Origin: Hymenopus coronatus
Lineage: Eukaryota > Arthropoda > Insecta > Mantodea > Hymenopodidae
Length of the DNA: 64,000 bases
NCBI GenBank assembly: GCA_030762935.1
Contig: CM060899.1
Location: forward strand, 12,817,001 to 12,881,000
Direction: 5' to 3'
The position numbers and the translations under genes are program-made. The notes beneath the pieces were generated by a model, which searched no databases, was not told where the DNA came from, and saw nothing but the letters and a program-made list of their open reading frames with translations. Below are positions 1 to 11,085 of the stretch, piece by piece. Each line of letters opens with the position of its first letter. The stretch's first letter is position 1.

Positions 1-1090
1 TGCATCATCTGGTTACACCTCTGTAAATCCATTTTGATAAGTACACTTGACTATTTGCATGTGTACAAGGCCGTTATTATTGGATGCATTTTCATCACTG
101 AAGCTAGAATATATACCTATCCTCTCTTATGTCAGCAATGCTTTCATGAAAGTCTAAAAACTCAAAATCACTTGCTTTCTTCTAAAACCTCACTATCTGC
201 AGCCCTTATTTCTTCTTTCGTTCATAACCTTTTGCCAGGCAATGCCATTTTTCAAGCACCATAAACAAACATGGGCCATGGAAATTAAATTTGGAGCTTG
301 TATGTGCTTTGGAGTGTAGAACTAAGACCCTGAAATGCTCCAGAAAACCATTCTCTATGGCTATGACGTAGAAAGTACACAGACTTTGCTGCCAAAAAGT
401 GTTAAAATTTATGAAAATGGCATCACTATTAGATCATGAACGGCACTAAAAGGATAAACAGCATGCATCATATCATTATGCACAGTAGGGATATATTGAG
501 GTACAGAAGCGTACACCCTAATTGGGCACAGTTATGACAGCATTGGTCATTACATTAAGCTTGTCACTGACAAATTTTTAGCAGAGAAACACCTCCATGC
601 AGACTAAAATTATGAAATATTCAACATTTTAAAACATTTAGAAAACTATGAAAAATTATAGTAAAGAAATATGTATTCACTAGAAATGATATGTGCTGTG
701 GATATTCAAAATGTTTGTTTTCAGAATATTTGCTTAAAGCATATGGAACAGCACAACACAGTGTTGTTCACAAAGGACTACAAATGACACTAATATATTT
801 TAACTATCTCTGATTATATAATTAGAGAAAACTATTTTTACATTTTGAGAAGAAATTTTAATATGTGGATTCAAATTCAGGTTTTTGTTTGTAAATTAGA
901 GTTGTACATATAATAAAAAGGGTATAACATTAGTTATTTCTTAACCAATGTACTTATAAGTTTTTCACTTCATTCTCTCAAAGCACTATTTTTCATAGAT
1001 CATCTCTGAAATTTGAAAAAGTGTGGTACTTTTCAAACAGGGGTGTGCACATAAGGCACACCACATTTGGCACATAGGTAGCTGATTTTT
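1..1090. other. AT-rich non-coding stretch
   Basis: No coding pattern, RNA gene or recognisable element is seen here on either strand. The sequence is AT-rich, with short open frames of the kind expected by chance. It ends where a tRNA-derived SINE copy begins. Confidence 0.5.
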
Positions 1091-1094
1091 TTTG

Positions 1095-1368
1095 TTTCTT
1101 GTCTCCTAAGGAACTGTTGAAACAGACATGACCATGCCTGGTGGGTCGCCCTCCGGGTGTAAAAATCCTTAGCATGGCTTCCTTCAGGAATGAAGTAAAA
1201 TCGTTGGTCTGGTGTTGTAGATTCACAGCACTTAAAAGAACCTCAAACCTGATAGAGAGGCCTCTAAGCAAAATTAAGCTGTCTTTCATGCCCAATTTAG
1301 AATGGGATCCTGAGAACCACAATGGTTAAAGAGCATCCATAAATAACATACCATTTACATATACATGC
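1095..1368 (+). repeat. SINE-B copy (second SINE family)
   Basis: This segment matches 49880-50158 at diverged but continuous similarity. Shared blocks include AAAATCCTTAGC, the stretch GTGTTGTAGATT/GTGTCGTAGATT, AAAAGAACCTCA, and the end GCATCCATAAATAA/GCGTCCATAAATAA. The other copy carries a pol III B-box-like GGTTCAAACCC near its 5' end; here that head is replaced by an altered GGGTCGCCCTCC. It is therefore best called a short interspersed element with a tRNA-like head and a conserved body. No autonomous partner was identified. Confidence 0.6.
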
Positions 1369-1744
1369 CTAGTGGGATGTGTTTCTTTGGGATTGATATT
1401 TCTGACATTTGGAATGATTTTACACCAGCTGATGGTAGTGCCAATGCAATGGTAGCTCTTTGAGTGGAATATTTTTTAAAAATTTCTGTAACAAGCAAAC
1501 AGAATTCTGCTAATGAAATTTTCTTGCCAGTTTTTACATATTATAGTGTGTACAAATTTAGAATCACAATGTCAGAATATGAAAATAAATTTTTGATACC
1601 ATTTTAGACTTTTAAAGGCAGTAAAGAAACTTACAATCATGTTAGAACTATCTGCTGCATCTATGTTGCTATTTTAGTTCACTACACACTCTTGATTTGC
1701 TCACTGGAGCATTTGTTGTTTTATTAACTTTCCCTGAATTCTTC

Positions 1745-2770
1745 ATGGCAATTGTATGCATTGTAGATGGCATACACACTTCTTGCATATCCATTTCAGT
1801 TTTATCATATTAATCTGGCTGGATTCCAGCTCTCCTTTTTCAATTTTGATGTCAGCCTGGGCATTTCCTTCCTACTTTTCCACACTGTATACTGCAAGTG
1901 TTAGTGTCAGAGGGAACTATTATACAATTAGTCCAGCCAAACATTGTACCCTTTATTCAGGTAGTTCTCCATTAATGTCTATACCACTGATCCAGAAATA
2001 CCAAAATCTCAGCCTAGAAAAGTTGGTGTAGTTGCCCCCACATACACAATAAATTGATGATGTATTCCAAAGCTATGGAGCTTAAATGGAATGTATTATA
2101 GATACTGGAGATGTCATTTGAAAAGTACAAGGCTCTCTTCGATACACATATCTCAAGAAGGTCTGAATACATCACTAAATTTATTTCTGAGGTGATGTAT
2201 TGCAGTTACAGTTTGTAGAGCCTTTTTCTCTGTGCTTAAGTCCTACTATCATTGAAATGCAATATGCATAAAATAAGAAGTTACCTTTCCTGAGACATGC
2301 ATGGATGAACTTTGAGGCTTCAATAAGTGGATGTTTGGACCAGCTCTCTCTATAGACAAATTTTTTATCCCAGTCATCAGCAGTGTTATTAAAAAAGGAC
2401 TTATAATTCTTCCTGGATGACATTTTTCTACTTTGTACAGTAGATTTGGGAGTTTGTAAAAATTTCTCACTTAAAAATGTGTAATTCTTATTTGCATTAT
2501 TTGTGATATGTTGCACTAAGTTAGGCCAGATAAACTTTGGAAATCATCAAAACCACTGCAGTCATCTCTATTCATTCTCAGAAATGCTGGGCTCATCCCT
2601 GTTGAAAAGTGTGAAATTTTGGAGTAAAATTTACACTGCTTGACAGGAATAAAGGAGATGTGTGTAGCTGTGCCTATTTTCACCATCATCAGATTCTTCA
2701 TGATTATCGGGAACTTAGATATCACTGTCACTATCCTGAGTGCCAAAAAATCTGAATGATAAAGACTCAA
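1745..2770 (-). pseudogene. piggyBac-like transposase, decayed
   Basis: PiggyBac transposases cut and paste DNA at TTAA sites using a DDE/D catalytic core. On the minus strand the order matches the family. An acidic N-terminal part lies near 2770-2520. Next comes a block containing YRESWSKHPLIEA (about 2345-2310), corresponding to the family's 'dYWskd' region. Then come HHLRNKFSDVF, IEESLVLFK and YIPFKLHSFGI (about 2190-2050), and finally VGATTPTF and a DNFYxS-like block LMENYLNKGYNVWLD (about 2030-1925). Stops and frameshifts interrupt every block. The paralogous piece at 16740-17045 carries better preserved neighbouring residues. This copy is dead. Confidence 0.7.
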
Positions 2771-2779
2771 AGGTATCTA

Positions 2780-3235
2780 CTAATTCATCATTGGCAACAA
2801 AACACTACTTGAATAGGCCACAGCTTACTGCTTTTGGAATTCCCTTATTATATCATGCTGATCACGTGATTAAAGCATAAAGGGCTGGAAGACAAAGTTC
2901 TTATGCACGTATATACTTGAATTTCCTTCAGATGAAGTGGTTGAGAAAAGGCTCCTCTCAATCCTAATATATTATCAACATGCTCACAGAGTTCAGATGA
3001 TTTTATGTCTAAAATTCTGAAGCTCTTAGCCATTCAAAGTCAAGATAATCTCACCATAACACTGCAGAAATGTTTTTCCATGATCAGATTATCTTGACTG
3101 TAGAAATTAAAAGGTTAAAGAGTACAAATAGATGCAAATTACAAATGTTTTACTTAAATGCTACAGGTATTAAACATAAACTCGAACGCACTCAGATCAT
3201 GCAGTTTAGGTTAACTGAAATTGAGATCATTATTG
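2780..3235. other. Non-coding, no feature recognised
   Basis: Short open frames exist, including 2848-3033 on the minus strand, but none shows a family motif. They could belong to the upstream part of the piggyBac relic or be chance frames. Confidence 0.3.
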
Positions 3236-3296
3236 ATCGCCTGCAGTGCCACAAGTAGCAAAAATGGGCATTAAACACTATCAAAAAAAAAAAAAA
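3236..3296 (+). repeat. SINE-A 3'-end fragment
   Basis: The sequence GCAGTGCCACAAGTAGC, then GGGCATTAAACACTATC and an A-run, is the 3' tail of the SINE-A family seen in full at 12954-13197 and 43601-43858. Only the last 60 or so bases are present, so this is a severely 5'-truncated copy on the + strand. Confidence 0.7.
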
Positions 3297-4480
3297 TTAT
3301 TATTGTTACAAAAATATGGTTAAGTACAATAATGTTATTTAAATGTTTGTAATGCTTGGTATCTTAATCAAGAAGAGATTGGGGGAGTGTCTTTTTTTGT
3401 TTCTGGAACAGGAATAAGAGTAAGTATTAAGGCATGTTGTGACTTTTTATACAATTAAATAATAGTACTTTTAATATAATTCAGGCCTGTAATCCCAAAT
3501 TTAATAACAGTGTAGAGCTCCTAACAAACTTTGAGGCTACTAATGAAACCATGGAAGTTAAATCTAAAATAATGAAAAACATTATAATTTATCTAATGTA
3601 TTAAATGATTTGTATTTTAAGATAAAGGTGCTTTACTTGTAACACAAAAAAGTGTAAGGAATTGAGGGAAAGTAATGAAAGTGTAATTGGTTTAAGAGCA
3701 GATTGAGCCTTTTTAAAGATTGTAGCAACCGATCATTCCTTTATAAGACAAGTTTGTTATGTAGCAAATTTCCTGCAATATGTCAACAAAATACTTCATT
3801 TTATTAATACTGTGTATTTGTAGATAAAACTGCCAACCCAACTATATTAGCATAATCCACAAAGATAAAGATGTTTTACTGCTAATAACACACTTTTTAT
3901 CAATGAATTGTATAAGTTATCATTAAACCTGTTATTGAAATCAACATACCATGCCTTGGATAAATCAGTAATGATGCTGAATAAGGATCTGTTTGCTGCT
4001 TGATGTCAGGCAGACAATGTGTGCATTACAAAAGTGCTGAAATGCATAATGATCTGCAATATAGAGGGTATAGAATTGTTATTGGGAAAAGGAGGGAAAA
4101 CAGCACACCCATAGGGTAGTGGTGAAACACTGAAACACAATGTGATAAAGGAAGGATGCTGTTTTTATTTCATAATAGCTGTGTGTATTAAATTTTCCAG
4201 CTAGCCCAAAATATCAGTTAATCAAATAAATTGAGAACACCACAACTGTAGTGTGATGGTGACAGGATTATCTTCATGTTCTGATGAAATCAGCTTTAGC
4301 TAGCTCATGTATCACATAACCTCAAATAACAACATCTACATTAGAGGGGTTAACCTAAAACAGTATACAATCAGGTCCCATCATTTTTCCGCCATTTTTA
4401 GCTTCCAAGAAAGATTGTTGGTTAATGTGTTTGTTAATTTTAAAGAATTGGGATAACAAAAATTTTACCTTATTTGTGAA
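3297..4480. other. AT-rich non-coding stretch
   Basis: No gene or element is recognised. Poly-A and poly-T runs and isolated short frames only. Confidence 0.4.
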
Positions 4481-4482
4481 AT

Positions 4483-4650
4483 GAGATTTTATTCTTTATT
4501 TTAAACTAAGTAGCATGAAACTATAGTTAATACATAAAAATATATTTAAATTTCACTTTTATCTTGGGTCATTGACTTCATAATCTGGTGTGTTCCTTTA
4601 GCGCTGAGTGGGTAAGAAAAATGAGCAACTACTATGACCATTTACCAGCA
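4483..4650. repeat. Direct repeat flanking a TTAA element, left copy
   Basis: About 160 bp here is similar to 5408-5570 on the other side of the TTAA element. Shared words include TAGTTAATACATAAAA, TTTCACT, TCATTGACT/CCATTGACT and GTGTTCCTTTAGC/GTGCATTCCCTTAGC. This suggests a local tandem duplication that included, or was separated by, the element. Confidence 0.5.
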
Positions 4651-4655
4651 TATAA

Positions 4656-5400
4656 CACATAGAAGCCCAGGGTTGAGCCAAGAAACCAAGGGTTTTTGCA
4701 CCTGTTTACAGTACATCAATGATATCTGCTAAAATGCCTTTGTACAATCCAAAAGTAGGGTTTTTAAGGATTTCTCAGCAAATAAGAAAATAGTCATAAC
4801 TTCTATATTAATATTTTATTTTAAATTTACATGTATCAAATATGAGTTTGAAAAATTCTGCATAAAGCAGCTTACACTCCATGTATTATAAAGCCAAAAG
4901 TCTCTCCCTCTGAATCAGAATTTTCCAGAACTTCATTTGCATACTGAATTTCAGCTTCAATTTGCAGAAATCAAGGAAAACACAGAATTTTAACATTTAA
5001 GAACACCAAAGGTAACAACAGTGATCACCATCTTCAAAGAAAATGGCTTGAGTGAACCAAGGGCAGCCATATTACTATTTCTCCTAAATTTTAACACAGC
5101 ATTTTAATATTTAAGAACACCAAAGGTAACAGCAGTGATCACCACCTTCAAAGAAAATGGCCACTATTACTATTTCTCCTAAATTTCCTAATAGTTGATT
5201 AATGTGAGGACAGTTGGCAGCACAAATCAGACAGCTAAGTGATAACTAATGCATGACCTTTGCTGCATAACACAAGACCAAGTTACAGTTGTGAAATTGC
5301 ATTAAAAGTGTTAGAAATTCCTGCCCTAGTTTTGCTCGGGCAAGGGCTGCATGAGCATTTCACATCACCTGAACTGTACTCAGGCTTGGGCTTCACTCTG
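4656..5400. mobile_element. Non-autonomous piggyBac-like element (copy A)
   Basis: The element starts with ACACATAGAAGCCCAGG-type sequence after ATAA and ends with CTTGGGCTTCACTCTG followed by TTAA, giving inverted ends (GAAGCCC against GGGCTTC). The body is a paralogue of 8569-9229. Both contain AAGGATTTCTCA, TTAATATTTTATTTTAAATTT, TCAGAATTTTCCA and GGCAGCACAAATCAGACA. Copy A also has an internal duplication of about 100 bp (about 4985-5095 against 5100-5190). No coding capacity is seen. TTAA target use is a piggyBac trait, so the relics at 1745-2770 and 16740-17045 are plausible past helpers. Confidence 0.65.
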
Positions 5401-5407
5401 TTAAATA

Positions 5408-5570
5408 AGTATGTTTTTATTTCTGTATTTTAAGCAATAACATAAATGAAACAATAGTTAATACATAAAACTATATATTTCACTATTATCTAGCACCATT
5501 GACTGTGTAACCTGGTGCATTCCCTTAGCATTGAATAAGGAAGAAAACTAGAGCACTACTACTGCCTTTT
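5408..5570. repeat. Direct repeat flanking a TTAA element, right copy
   Basis: Partner of 4483-4650. It has the same order of shared words, diverged by substitutions and small indels. Confidence 0.5.
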
Positions 5571-6185
5571 AGTGACAAAAGAAACCGACTTGTCTGGCTG
5601 GCTTCCCAAGAAGAAATCATTAGTAATCAGCACTGAGAAGGTTACAAGTCCTTCATTAAAAAACTGTGCTACTACTGACTGTTATCCAGTGGCTATTAAC
5701 CAGTTGTTTTCCCTTGGTAATGTTTGCTCATTTCTCAGTGCTTTTTCTGTTTCTAAAGTTGGTATGGATTAGCGATATTGTGCAGTATATAGATCCTCAT
5801 TCAGCAACATTACTGATAAATCTTCAAACCAAAGGATTCCGTTGTTTTTCATTCAAACGTTAATGGCTCTTCAATTCTGAACAAGAGGCACAAAGTGCTC
5901 CCTGCTGTGTGAAGTGCAAACTAACCAGGAGTACAAGTACAATCATTAGTTGAATTTTAATATTTGTACCTTGAATACCAGCAGTAGTGCTGCCTCAACA
6001 ATATTAATAGTTTTTGAAAAGTATCAAACATTTTTTCTCTGCATAAACCAATTAAGCATGGGAGACTTCCGGTGTAATTGGGGACATGTCATTCAAGTTC
6101 AGTTGTGAATTTCTTCCCCCTTACAGAGAGCATCGCTCTGCGGCAGTCGGCCTATGAGTGAAGACAGGTACACAGCTGAGATATT
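5571..6185. other. Non-coding, no feature recognised
   Basis: Two short overlapping frames (5572-5772 and 5666-5863) show no family motif. Nothing else can be supported. Confidence 0.3.
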
Positions 6186-6189
6186 TCAG

Positions 6190-6665
6190 TTTTTCTGAAA
6201 AGATAGAACAACTTGATCAGCGATGTTTCATCAAATTTTGCCAAAAGCCTAACTATATCTAAGTTGAAAACATTTGCTAGATTCAACAGCGTTTTGGGTA
6301 CAATTCCATGAACATGTTTTAGATAAAGGAGTGGTAAAGCCACTTCAAAGATTGGTGCACATCAGTGACAGAGGACAGTGTCCATGAAATTTGTTGCAAA
6401 GTGCTAACAATGAAGCAGAATCAATGTTGCCCACACATCTCATAGGACATGCTGTACAATGCAAAAGTGATGACCCAAAATTTCTGAGCACCGTGATTAT
6501 TGGTATGAAACATGACTTTATGGGTATGACTTGGATACAAGTTGCAGTCATCACATCGACAACATCTGTCATGCTTGAAGCCTAAAAATCACAGCAAGTA
6601 AAGACAATGTCATGATAATCTTTTTCTATGTTTAGTGGTATAGTGGGGATGTTAAATAAATCCTT
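6190..6665 (+). pseudogene. Mariner transposase, 5' part (outer mariner)
   Basis: Mariner transposases recognise terminal repeats through two helix-turn-helix motifs and cut with a DDD catalytic core. Here the + strand, across several frames, reads SEKIEQLDQRCFIKFCQK (first HTH), then IKEW and SHFKDWCTS (about 6310-6370). After a jump it reads VHEICCKVLTMKQNQ and DPKFLSTVIIG (about 6380-6505), the segment just before the first catalytic aspartate, then a frame-shifted GYDLDT and MIIFFYV. Order and spacing fit the family, but stops and frameshifts abound and part of the second HTH is missing. The matching C-terminal part appears at 7970-8390, beyond another mariner. Confidence 0.6.
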
Positions 6666-6829
6666 AGAAAATCCAAGAAATTACACTCGTAGAATCAAAA
6701 ACGGTTTGTGTTCAGTAAACGTCATATCTTACTAAATGGCAGTTAATGTTTCAGTTATATTCATCATGTAGTTTCATTGCCATAGGCAATTGAATCAACA
6801 ATCTTGTGCTTCTTTAGAAAGAGGGAAAG

Positions 6830-7908
6830 AAATGAGTTTCATGTGGTGATTAAAAACTTCTAATTAAAGGGCTTAACACCAAAAGAAATAAAAGCCGAAT
6901 TCGATGAAGTTAATGGCACATTTGCGCCTCTATCTGCAACAATTTACAATTGGATAAATGAATTTAAACATGGCCATACATCCACAAATAATGAACATCA
7001 TTCTGGTTGTCCAGTAGAAGTGGCTTCCTCCAAAATTATTGACAAAATCTAGGATATGGTTTTGAGTAATCAACGAATCAAAGTTCATAAAATAGAAGAG
7101 ACCACAAGCATATCACAAGTACCTAAATTTAAGTCTGACAAAGGACTTGATGTCACATTTGCTCTAATTGGAGAAAAAAAAATGCATTCGTATCATTGAT
7201 ATGGAAGCTGGTTTGGCACTTTTCTGTCAAATCCTGACAAGTTTCTGCATTGGTATATAACTGTGGATGAAACATGGATACACTGCTATACTTTAGATCC
7301 AGGGAAACTGGCTCCAAAGAAGGTCAAGGTGTGCAATCTGCAGGATTTTAAAGATAAATCGGCTCCAAAAAAGGCAAAGGTGGTGAAATCTGTGGGGTTT
7401 TAAGGCGAACCAGCTCCAAAGAAGACAAAGATGGTGAAATCTGCAGACAAGGTGATGGCCTTAAATTTTTGGGATGCACACAAAATCATCTACATTATTT
7501 ACTTGCAGAAACGAATAACAATAATTAGAGAATATAATGTATTATTATTGTACTGGTTGAACAGAGAAATCAAGAAAAAATGTCCTCATCTGATAAAGAA
7601 AAAATTCTGTTACATCAGAAGACAATGCAAGGGTGCACAGCTGCACAAAAATTGTGGAACTAAGGTTCAAATTACTAAAATATCCACTGTATTCACCAGG
7701 TTTGGCTTCTTGTGTTTTTTTTTTTTTATTTCCAAACTTGAAAAACTGGCTTTGCAGAAATGCAATTCATGTCTAATAAAGAGGTCATCTACCAAACAAA
7801 TGCCTATTTTGAGGACTTTCCAAAATCCTGCTGTTTGGAAGGCATAAAACAGTTGGAGAAATGCTGGAAAATGTATATCAAGCTAAAAGGAAATTATGTT
7901 GAAAAATA
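6830..7908 (+). pseudogene. Mariner transposase (inner mariner), decayed
   Basis: The + strand reads VIKNF, LKGLTPKEIKAEFDEVNG and ATIYNWINEFKHGHTST (HTH region, 6845-6985), then SGCPVEVASSKIIDKI and DMVLSNQRIKV. VDETWIHCY (about 7260-7290) holds the first catalytic aspartate. NFWDAHKIIYI follows, then DNARVHSCTK (about 7620-7650) with the second aspartate, YPLYSPG, and the C-terminal FAEMQFMSNKEVIYQTNAYF, LEGIKQLEKCW and LKGNYVEK, ending at about 7908. Several frameshifts and stops make it inactive. A 51-bp unit (GCTCCAAAGAAG start) is repeated three times at 7311, 7362 and 7413, within the linker between catalytic blocks. No terminal repeats could be found. Confidence 0.8.
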
Positions 7909-7969
7909 AAAAAAATATAGATATCCAAAAATAGTTTGCTTGTCTATGTTTTTTGAAGGAGTTAATGAA

Positions 7970-8392
7970 AGTCCCTTATATCATGATTAGCACCACAATA
8001 CCAAAACATCACAAGGATTACCGCCAGGAAATCTTTAGTCATCTACATGATACTTTGTAGGCAAGGGAAAAAAAAAGAAACTTTTTACCTCCATCCTGAT
8101 AATGCACTGCCCCATTTTGATTTGGCTTTTCATCACCAAATACAGCTTTCCTTTGTATTGTTCGGCTCCCTAATCACTCAAAATAGTTTGCAATTCCCAA
8201 GCTGAGAGTGCCACTAAAAGGGACCCAAATTGAGTTAAGAGAAGACATGAAGAATGGGATGGCCTGGCTGCTTATTGCAAAAACTGTGTTCCAGAAGTAT
8301 TTGTAACAATGGCAGGAGCTGCAGACGTAATCAAGAACACTATTTTGAAGGAAATTATATGCAGACCTCCAAATCAATAAAACTACTTTTTG
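7970..8392 (+). pseudogene. Mariner transposase, 3' part (outer mariner)
   Basis: The reading HPDNALPHFDLAF (about 8090-8130) corresponds to the second-aspartate DNAPAH-type motif. It is followed by the proline-rich and KLRVPLKG segment (about 8160-8230) and a C-terminal FQKYL..QWQ block (about 8290-8310). The N-terminal half is absent here. The fragment type and orientation complement 6190-6665, with the inner mariner lying between them. Multiple stops show that it is dead. Confidence 0.5.
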
Positions 8393-8568
8393 CTGACCAA
8401 AGGTTTAATACTTTTTTAACACACCTCATACATTGTCAAATACCTTTGCAAAGACCAAAAAATTCCCAATGTGGTTACTTTTTATTGAATGATGTTACTA
8501 TTTCAGAAGTGAGCATGTATACAGTTTTTGTGTTAACAGTTTTTCCTTAATCCTACGGCTGAATTTAA

Positions 8569-9229
8569 GACATTGAAGCCCGGGCATTTTGGTAGTTGAA
8601 GTGCCAAGAAACCCAGGGTGTTTATGCCTACTTTGAGTAATTATTTGCAGTATATCAATTAAATCTGCCAAAAAGTATTAGGATAATCTAAAAGTAAGGC
8701 ATTCAAGGATTTCTCAACAAGTAAGAAAATGGTCATAACTTCCTTATTAATATTTTATTTTAAATTTACAACAAATATCAAATATGAGTTTGAAAAAAAA
8801 AGGCGTAAAGTTGCTCACACTCCATTTATTCAAAGTTTGAAAAACTCTTCCTCGGAATCAGAATTTTCCACAGCTTCATTTGTAACCTGGATTTCTGCTT
8901 CAGTTCACAGAAATCGAGGAAAATACAGCATTTTAATATATAAGTGCAAAAACATAACACCTTCAAAGCAAATGGCGCAACTATCCGAGAGCAGCCAATA
9001 TTATTAAATATCCTAAAATTCCTAATAGTTTACTAAAGCAAGGACAGACGGCAGCACAAATCAGACAACTAAACTATAACTGATGTATGTTCTTAGCCAC
9101 ATAGCCCTAGACCAAGTTAAGGTCATGGAATTGCATTAAAAGCGATAGAAATACCTGCCGCATGCTCGGGCATGGGTCTCATGAACATTTCAATGGCTCA
9201 AGTTATACTCGAGCTTGGGCTCCAATGTG
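8569..9229. mobile_element. Non-autonomous piggyBac-like element (copy B)
   Basis: Both flanks are TTAA (8565-8568 and 9230-9233). The left end GACATTGAAGCCCGGGCA is the near inverse of the right end GAGCTTGGGCTCCAATGTG. The body matches 4656-5400. It has no transposase reading frame, as expected for an element mobilised in trans. Its TTAA target duplication and inverted ends fit a piggyBac-type MITE. Confidence 0.75.
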
Positions 9230-9297
9230 TTAAAAGAATCTCAAAGTTATAATTATAGATATTTTATGATGGTTATATTATTTTTTCCTCTCCATAG

Positions 9298-9349
9298 ACT
9301 GGTTAATGGCCTTAAAAACATTCCCATAAGATTCAGCAACAGTTGAGAT
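9298..9349 (+). other. 5' untranslated part of the zinc-finger gene exon
   Basis: A polypyrimidine tract ending CTCTCCATAG is followed by sequence leading into the ATG at 9350. This looks like a 3' splice site, implying an upstream non-coding exon. An in-frame TGA two codons before the ATG supports that start. Confidence 0.45.
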
Positions 9350-9811
9350 ATGGATACCAAAGTAGAAAATTATTTCTCAAAAGATATAACCTCATGGAAT
9401 GAGAGAGAGCTTTTTACCAATGATGTTGCAATGAAGACAAACAATGATACTTTGCTTCTGGATGAGGATTGCAACATTGTAATAAAGAGAGAAGTTAAAT
9501 CAGAGACACCAAAACCAGAATCTTGTTCCAAGAAAGAGAGAGAATGTTCTACTGAGCATCTCATAAAGCAAATTATGTCTGAAACTGTTACATCTGTTAG
9601 CAACTGCAAGACAGCCATGAAAACAGAAATTGAGGAACAGACTCTGCTTTCAGACTTTGGTTTACAGAACGAGAAAACATTAGTTCCAGACTATCCTGTA
9701 TTGAAGAGTAACAAAATCAACAGTGAAAATGAAATAAATAAAGAAATTGAAGTTAAAGAAGAACCCTGGTGGCTGGAAACAGATACTTCGCCTGCTTCTG
9801 ATGACATTAAG
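9350..9811 (+). CDS. C2H2 zinc-finger protein, coding exon 1
   Basis: This 154-codon exon encodes the N-terminal region of a probable nuclear DNA-binding protein. It starts at an ATG with an in-frame TGA just upstream and ends at AAG|GTAAGTG, a strong donor in phase 0. There is no folded domain that I recognise. The segment is acidic and lysine-rich and contains four ΨKxE sites of the sumoylation type, IKRE, VKSE, MKTE and VKEE, the last followed by PWW. Such sites are common in the N-terminal halves of arthropod zinc-finger repressors, and their use here is an inference. The exon joins in phase to 15464-15495 and 26594-27536, for a 478-residue product. It is the best-supported host gene in the window. 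Confidence 0.8.
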
Positions 9812-10929
9812 GTAAGTGTAGCAGAAATCTACTTAATTTTGAATTTTTTTCTTTTTACAGTTAATAAAAATGTTAAATTTTATGATACAAAATTAATGAG
9901 GTTAAGAGGTAGTTTGTGAATGTATAGTGTTTATCAGATAATGTATTAATGATTTGAAAGTAATAATGGTGAGTATTCTGGCAAATTGTAAAACACTTGA
10001 GGGAAGTTTAATTAAAACCATAATCAAAGTATTTTCTGATATTGTAAGTTTTACAATATGGCTACACTTGAAACAGAAATTGAAATAATTGTTAAATGAT
10101 ATCAAAAGCAAATGCAATGATTTGAACCCATTTTATATAGCTTTAACCAGTTTCTATTTGGGCATTGAAATTAGTTCACAATTAAAGTTTCTGTTTTATA
10201 GAGCTAACGTTAAGTTTTTCTTTCTATTACTTGGGATTTCTATGAAAGAGAAGTAGAAATAAAGAATATTTAATGCAATAAACATCAACTAAAACAAGTA
10301 GTACACTATTTACATACAAAATGCCTAACAAGCATGTTCCTAATTTTGGAGCTAAACAAGTTCTTAGTTCTTCTTGAATGCCACCATGATTCAGCCATGG
10401 TTTTGCAAACTGCTTGCTATTTATAGCAAGTCAGTACTTTTCAAGCTCTCTGTTTTTGGCTGTTCTAATATACAATGTTTAAGAATCTTTCAAGGGAAGA
10501 GAATATTTAGTATTATCTTTCAAGTCAGCCACATATACATATGTGTATTATCTCTGTGCTAAGAAATATGTGAATAATAAGATGTTCATGTTTTTATATG
10601 AAATTGATACTGCATGAATATGATTGCATCTGCATGTCACAATTACCTCTAAAGATAAAGACAACTGTGGTATTGGGTAAGATCTACCATCAGGAAGTTT
10701 GCAGTTCAAATCCAATCAGATCCATCCATCCTAATGGAGATTTTTTTTTTCAAAAATTTCTCAGTCCTTATTGTTGGTAAATGCAGGCCTGGCCTTTGCT
10801 AAACTTCACCTGTGAAAGCGTCTGAATAATTTAAAAAGAATTGATATTGTCACTTTTACTTCATTGGTTTCTTCCAATTCCCTTTACTTTAACTGGAATG
10901 TAGATATAGTACATTAGTATATTCAGATA
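9812..10929. other. Start of intron 1, no element recognised
   Basis: The sequence is AT-rich intron. A weak tRNA-like B-box (GTTCAAATCC, about 10707) followed by a T-run near 10741 might be an old SINE scrap, but it is too short to assign. Confidence 0.4.
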
Positions 10930-11085
10930 CAAATTTGTATTTTTTAAAATCCACTTTACTGATGTTGGGTTATTTATCCATAAATGGTCTGCTGCTACTG
11001 ATTTGTCTGTATAGGTATATATATATATATATATACCTATAATTCCTAAAGTGTTCTTTTTGTCTAAATCTTACACTTATCTTAG

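Noticed and set aside
9370..9618. Minus-strand frame opposite exon 1
   Set aside because: Shadow of the coding exon; no motif of its own.
10665..10750. Possible tRNA-derived SINE at a B-box-like word
   Set aside because: Only one weak box and no second copy in the window.
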